Source: Bacillota bacterium
Lineage (GTDB): Bacteria; Bacillota; Clostridia; Peptostreptococcales; Anaerovoracaceae
Assembly (NCBI GenBank): GCA_016281165.1
Contig: JAEEIC010000162.1
Coordinates: 1 to 9,697 of the forward strand
Length of the DNA: 9,697 nucleotides
Direction: 5' to 3'
The position numbers and the translations under genes are program-made. The notes beneath the pieces were generated by a model that searched no databases, had not been told where the DNA came from, and saw nothing but the letters and a program-made list of their open reading frames with translations. Of the stretch, positions 6,181-9,697 are shown one piece after another; the stretch's first letter is position 1, and each line of letters begins with the position of its first letter.

Positions 6181-6756
6181 TTAGGGCTTTAAGGCCATGA
6201 GCTCCCGCGCGAACGCCCTCGCCCCGCTCACGGCCTCCTCGGACGCGAAATCTTCGCGGTCGTTCACGTGCCGCACCGAAAAGAGACCTGAGTAAATGAG
6301 GCCGGAATGTTCGCACAGCCTCTTTATGCCTGTCTCGAAAGGCCCGCAGGCATATTCCCTCTCGTAACCGTGGGTCGCGAGTATCGCGACTCTTTTGCCC
6401 GCCCACAGAGACCCTTCTCCCCTGCCGTAGAACTTGTTGAGCCCGTAATGCCTGTCCAGGACGTTCTTCATGGGAGCGGCGCAGTACCAGGCGTATATGG
6501 GCGTCGCCAGCACTATCAGGTCCGCCCATACTATATCGTCCACCACCTTGTACATATCGTCTTTGATCGGGCAGCCGTACTCGCCGCTGACCTGCTGGCA
6601 GGCGTAGCAGCCTCTGCAGGGCGCGATGTCCATGCCGGCGAGAGCAAGATAGCGGACTTCGGCCCCGAGGGCCTCCATCTCTTCCATAAAGGGCCGGCAG
6701 ATCAGGGCGGTATTGCCGTCGAGCCTTGGGCTGCCCATAAGTATAAGAACTTTCAT
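6181..6756 (-). CDS. Flavodoxin-fold NAD(P)H-dependent FMN oxidoreductase
   Basis: A 191-residue protein of the NADPH-dependent FMN reductase / iron-sulfur flavoprotein superfamily. The N-terminal strand MKVLILMGSP leads into the FMN phosphate loop GSPRLDGNT (8-16); TPIYAWYCAAPMKNVLD (85-101) forms the second flavin-contacting region, and ATHGYE (127-132) the third. Four cysteines at 47, 50, 53 and 62 make a CX2CX2CX8C motif. In archaeal Isf proteins a more compact version binds a 4Fe-4S cluster, but many bacterial relatives keep part of this motif without a proven cluster. GAGGAG stands 7 nt before the ATG. The protein is cytosolic, with no signal peptide. It is separated from the upstream surface-protein gene by 124 nt holding a hairpin. 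Its electron acceptor is unknown; quinones, flavin or metal complexes are typical for the family. Confidence 0.88.
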   Translation of the reverse strand: MKVLILMGSPRLDGNTALICRPFMEEMEALGAEVRYLALAGMDIAPCRGCYACQQVSGEYGCPIKDDMYKVVDDIVWADLIVLATPIYAWYCAAPMKNVLDRHYGLNKFYGRGEGSLWAGKRVAILATHGYEREYACGPFETGIKRLCEHSGLIYSGLFSVRHVNDREDFASEEAVSGARAFARELMALKP

Positions 6757-6763
6757 GTCTTTT

Positions 6764-6769
6764 CTCCTC
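6764..6769 (-). promoter_or_regulatory. RBS of the flavodoxin-fold gene
   Basis: GAGGAG on the minus strand, 7 nt before the ATG at 6756, supports that start. Confidence 0.7.
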
Positions 6770-6802
6770 GGCCGCAGGGGTCTTTTGTGGATCCTTTCGG
6801 AA

Positions 6803-6837
6803 ACACATCTCCGAAGGACGGTCCCCCGGAGATGTGT
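6803..6837 (-). terminator. Hairpin after the surface-protein gene, possible terminator
   Basis: ACACATCTCCG (6803-6813) pairs perfectly with CGGAGATGTGT (6827-6837). The 13-nt loop can form a further GGAC/GTCC pairing. On the minus strand only three Ts follow, so it may be a weak or leaky terminator or an mRNA 3'-end stabilising structure between the surface-protein gene and the flavoprotein gene. Confidence 0.5.
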
Positions 6838-6880
6838 CGTTCTTTTCGTGTCTGTACAGTTCAGCCTGATGTCTGACAGA

Positions 6881-9697
6881 TCACAGGCTGAAGTACCTCT
6901 GCATCATGGTCACGATCTGGGAACGCAGGCAGGGCTCAAGAGGTATGAGCCTGCCGTTCGATCCTTCGATCACGCCCTCTTTGACGAGCCAGCAGAAAGG
7001 CTCGTAAGCGTACTCGGGAACATCAGATACATCGGAATAGTCGAGCTCAAAGGCCCAGAGGTCCTTGAAACCGCCGCCCAGAGACTTCTCGTAGCGGTAG
7101 AGGAAGGCCGCGACCATCGATCTGGTTACTGGCAGGCCCGGCGAGAAGGTCGTCTCCGAAGTACCGTCGGTTATGCCCTTTTCATAGGCCCAGAGCAGCG
7201 CATCGTAATACCAGGAGCCCTTGACTGTGTCTGCGAAGGGGATCTCGCTGATGCCCGCCTTCGGGCTTCCGGCCGCTCTCCAGAGGAAGGTGACCATCTG
7301 CGCTCTGGTGGCGGTGGCGTTGGGAGCGAAATGGGTATCATCGACTCCGTCGGTGATCCTGTTCTCCCAGGCCCACTGCACCGCCTCGTCGTACCAGACG
7401 CCGTTCGCCACGTCCACGAAGGGATGGCGGGGCTTCTTCGCGGGTTCGGACGAGGTCGATCCGCCGGAACTCTTCTTCTTAAAGAGTGCCTCGATCTCCA
7501 CGTTCGCGGCGGGCATCATGAATCTGGCGCTGATGGCGCCGGGGCTGGTGATGATCGCGCCGCCGGTCACGACCTTCCACTCCTTGAAGGTCTGGCCGCT
7601 CTTCTTGTCGGCGGTAATGGTCACGGTCTCGCCTTCTTCGGCCTCGGTCTTGTCAGTCGTGCCGCCGGTGATCTTGATCGTATAGAGGACCGGTACGGGC
7701 TCATCGGGGACGAACTCTTTGATCTCGATCTCCTGTGCTTCGGAAGCGAGGACCGTGCCGGAGGCTGTCGTCCTCACGTAATAGGTACCGGCATCAAGAT
7801 CTTCGGCCGCGCCGCTGCAGAGGATCCAGGCCTGGCCGTCTTCGCTGAACTCGTGGACTCCCTTTTCGGTCGGGATGCTGCCCTTCTCATCTTCAGTCGC
7901 AGGCTGGACCGGGGTGAGTTCGGGCTTTTCGGCCCTGGTGATCTCTATCATCTGCGGCTCGCTGTCCAGCATGGTGTCGGTATCAGAGGCCGGCTTTATT
8001 ATCGTGATCTCGCAGGGCTCAAGCTCCGTGAGCTCGACCTCTTCAGCCATTGCCAGCGCGGATTCGCCGCCGTCTATCTGCCAGGTCATTCCGGGCTCAA
8101 GGCCTCTCAATATGCCGCTGTCGTATCCGTCCGCCTCAAAAACAGCCTCGGGAGTCTCTTCTTTGGTCTTGAGACTGGCGTCTGGCAGCTCGATCTCGGC
8201 GTCAGCCGTCGGGATGCCCGAGACGGTGATCTGAGTATAGTCGTTCCGGGTGATCTCGATACCGTTCATCTCGTCGGATCCGTAATCCTCGGGGAAATAA
8301 TGACCTTCGGCCGCGCTCAGGACCACAGGCTCCATCTCCTCTTCGGCCTGAACGCCCTGCTCCGCTTCACCGTCCGTTATCTCCATGCCCTCCCCCGGGA
8401 TGACCTCCACGGAGAACAGCCTGCCTATGATGACCTCACCAACATATTTCTCTTCGGAGTCGCCGACCGCGGAGATCGTATTCTGCAGATTGACCATCGT
8501 ATAGTTTTCCGGACTGATGACGACGAGATCGTCCTTCAGCTCGAGCCCTCCGTTGGACATCAAAGCGGCGTATCTTTTATTCATATCTGCTGCCCCGGTG
8601 GCTTTGACGAAACTCTCTCCGGAAACGACGAGCTTATTTGCGTACCCGCCGTATACGAGTATACCTACGCCCCCCGGGCAGTCAGCCTCAACGTGACTGC
8701 TGTCTATCTCAAAGTTCCAGGATGAGATGCCGCGTCCGCTGCCGTCCTCAAAGACACCGACAGCAGTCACTTTGCTGCCGCTTATGGAGAGATTGCCATA
8801 GTTGCTTATGCCGGTCGATCTGTCTGCAGTCCCTTCCACCCTTATCTGTGCGTCTTCGATCTTAAATGTACCGTCCATGACATTGGCCGATATGCCGGAT
8901 ATGCTGCCCCTGGCGTCCAGACTGCCGCCTCTGATGGTGAAGGAGGTGCAGTCATAGCCGGTCACGATGCCATTGTCCGCTCCGCTGAGATAGTTCTCTC
9001 CTGTGAGCTCTATGGTGAAGTCTTCGATGCCTGCGTCGAAGATATTGGCTGTTTTATCTTCATCGCCGGCCTCGCTCTTGCCTGTGATGTTGACGCTGTC
9101 CAGATATAGAGTGCCCGTTTCGGGATCGTATCTGGCGTCGCCCTCGTCTGCATCCACGCCCTCGATGATACTGAGGTCGCCCGCGTTGGCGTCCGTCACC
9201 TGCGAGCCCCCTACCCAGAGGGGATACTTGCTACCTATGACCATCTTTTCAGCATAGTTGCCGTCAGCGTCAGCCATGGCAGGAATGAAATTACCCAATT
9301 TTACTAATTGTCCGCCTGCAGGTTCCAGGAGCTCAAGTCCATCATTGATCTCGAGGCCTCCCCAGGTCATCAGAGCGGCATGACCGTATTTCATATCAGC
9401 TTTTCCGATCGCCGTGACGAGGCTGCTGCCGGAGACTATGAGTTTTTTGCTGCTGTTGCCGTATACAGTGATCCCGTTGCCGTCTTCGCAAGTCGCCTCC
9501 ACGACGCTGTCGGATATTTCGAATATCCAGGTGAATATACCGTAGCCCACTCCTTTACCGATGGCCGTGAGCTTGCTGCCGCTGATATTGACATTTCCAC
9601 TGCAGGAGATCCCATAGCCGTTCCCTGAATTATCCCCGGTCTCTTCAGCCCTGACTTCGTGATCCACGATACTGAACGGGCCAGCGCCGACTGTGAC
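6881..9697 (-). CDS. SLH-anchored surface protein with beta-helix-like repeats, C-terminal 938 residues
   Basis: The frame is open from the right edge to a TGA at 6881. The GTG at 9667 is internal, because the sequence before it aligns with the second repeat, so the true start and signal peptide lie outside. Residues below count from the edge. Two homologous beta-helix-like repeats are seen (about 6-157 and 276-426), rich in short strands such as NISGSKLTAIG and SISGSKVTAVG. A segment starting YPLWVGGSQVTDANAGDLS (158 onward) is of a kind common in Clostridia secreted proteins labelled carbohydrate-binding. Ig-like segments follow (about 580-665). An InlB B-repeat/Flg_new-like domain (672-740) and a Lys/Ser/Gly linker come next. 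Three SLH domains close the protein: 759-811 with TRAQ, 818-873 with TRSM and 884-938 with LRSQ. SLH domains bind pyruvylated wall polymer, so the protein is cell-surface exposed. It is acidic and Gly/Asp-rich. Ligand unknown. Confidence 0.92.
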   Translation of the reverse strand, partial: VTVGAGPFSIVDHEVRAEETGDNSGNGYGISCSGNVNISGSKLTAIGKGVGYGIFTWIFEISDSVVEATCEDGNGITVYGNSSKKLIVSGSSLVTAIGKADMKYGHAALMTWGGLEINDGLELLEPAGGQLVKLGNFIPAMADADGNYAEKMVIGSKYPLWVGGSQVTDANAGDLSIIEGVDADEGDARYDPETGTLYLDSVNITGKSEAGDEDKTANIFDAGIEDFTIELTGENYLSGADNGIVTGYDCTSFTIRGGSLDARGSISGISANVMDGTFKIEDAQIRVEGTADRSTGISNYGNLSISGSKVTAVGVFEDGSGRGISSWNFEIDSSHVEADCPGGVGILVYGGYANKLVVSGESFVKATGAADMNKRYAALMSNGGLELKDDLVVISPENYTMVNLQNTISAVGDSEEKYVGEVIIGRLFSVEVIPGEGMEITDGEAEQGVQAEEEMEPVVLSAAEGHYFPEDYGSDEMNGIEITRNDYTQITVSGIPTADAEIELPDASLKTKEETPEAVFEADGYDSGILRGLEPGMTWQIDGGESALAMAEEVELTELEPCEITIIKPASDTDTMLDSEPQMIEITRAEKPELTPVQPATEDEKGSIPTEKGVHEFSEDGQAWILCSGAAEDLDAGTYYVRTTASGTVLASEAQEIEIKEFVPDEPVPVLYTIKITGGTTDKTEAEEGETVTITADKKSGQTFKEWKVVTGGAIITSPGAISARFMMPAANVEIEALFKKKSSGGSTSSEPAKKPRHPFVDVANGVWYDEAVQWAWENRITDGVDDTHFAPNATATRAQMVTFLWRAAGSPKAGISEIPFADTVKGSWYYDALLWAYEKGITDGTSETTFSPGLPVTRSMVAAFLYRYEKSLGGGFKDLWAFELDYSDVSDVPEYAYEPFCWLVKEGVIEGSNGRLIPLEPCLRSQIVTMMQRYFSL
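8420..9226 (-). repeat. Second full copy of the beta-helix-like repeat unit
   Basis: This unit runs from YPLWVGGSQVTD to EVIIGR. Its last 151 codons (8872-8420) align with the visible unit ending at 9227. Shared landmarks in order are GxFxI, NxxISGSKxTAxG, GI-W-FEI, VEAxC, GIxVYG, KLxVSG, ADM, YAALM, GGLE, and a closing V-IG. The match is at protein level (roughly 40-45 percent by eye); the DNA has diverged, so the duplication is old. Confidence 0.75.
9227..9682 (-). repeat. Upstream copy of the beta-helix-like repeat, cut by the window edge
   Basis: Residues about 6-157 of the partial protein, from GPFSIVDHEV to MVIGSK, align with 8872-8420. The part corresponding to the YPLWVGG opening should lie beyond the right edge, so further copies may exist upstream. 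Confidence 0.7.

Noticed and set aside
6713..8725. A 670-codon open frame on the plus strand opposite the surface protein gene
   Set aside because: It is antisense to a gene with clear SLH and repeat domains, has no recognisable domain or convincing RBS, and is explained by GC-rich codon bias leaving the opposite frame open.
9665..9667. GTG at 9667 as start of the surface protein
   Set aside because: The frame stays open to the edge and the residues before the GTG continue the alignment with the second repeat, so the gene begins outside the window.
1..9697. CRISPR arrays, insertion sequences, prophage or integrase next to the tRNA genes
   Set aside because: No regularly spaced direct repeats, transposase, integrase or duplicated tRNA 3' end (attachment site) was found, although tRNA genes are common integration targets.

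Overview
The window looks like chromosomal DNA of a GC-rich, low-oxygen Gram-positive bacterium, most likely a member of the Clostridia (Lachnospiraceae/Oscillospiraceae/Family XIII-like). This is an inference. It rests on an SLH-anchored surface protein with Clostridia-style secreted-protein repeats, a DltA-like adenylating enzyme paired with an MBOAT protein, strong AGGAGG-type ribosome binding sites, and CCA-encoding tRNA genes with TTGACA/TAATAT promoters. Species cannot be assigned from the sequence alone.

Left part (1-4416, all on the minus strand, read right to left): one tightly packed operon starts at a probable promoter near 4416. Its order is a stand-alone DltA-like amino-acid adenylating enzyme, a fold-III PLP-dependent decarboxylase of the BtrK/exosortase-associated type (ATGA overlap), a membrane-anchored Ig-like plus transglutaminase-like protein (3 nt gap), and an MBOAT-family membrane acyltransferase with a TTG start that runs off the left edge. 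This resembles the dlt logic (activate an amino acid, load it on a carrier, pass it to an MBOAT protein, decorate an extracytoplasmic polymer). However, the adenylation pocket differs from D-alanine ligases and a PLP decarboxylase and a transglutaminase have been added. No carrier protein (DltC-like) or DltD is visible; they could lie beyond position 1. This operon is the best candidate for an undescribed system in the window.

Middle (4501-4850, minus strand): a tRNA-Pro(TGG), tRNA-Met(CAT), tRNA-Phe(GAA) transcription unit with a near-consensus promoter and a strong hairpin terminator. Divergent from it, on the plus strand, is a complete M42-family metallo-aminopeptidase (4968-6041) with its own promoter, a strong RBS and an intrinsic terminator.

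Right part (6181-9697, minus strand): a small FMN-binding flavodoxin-fold oxidoreductase with a four-cysteine motif, and upstream of it the C-terminal 938 residues of a very large secreted protein. That protein has duplicated beta-helix-like repeats, Ig-like segments, an InlB/Flg_new-type repeat and three C-terminal SLH domains that should anchor it to the cell wall polymer. Its N-terminus is outside the window. The functional link between this part and the left operon is only thematic (cell envelope).
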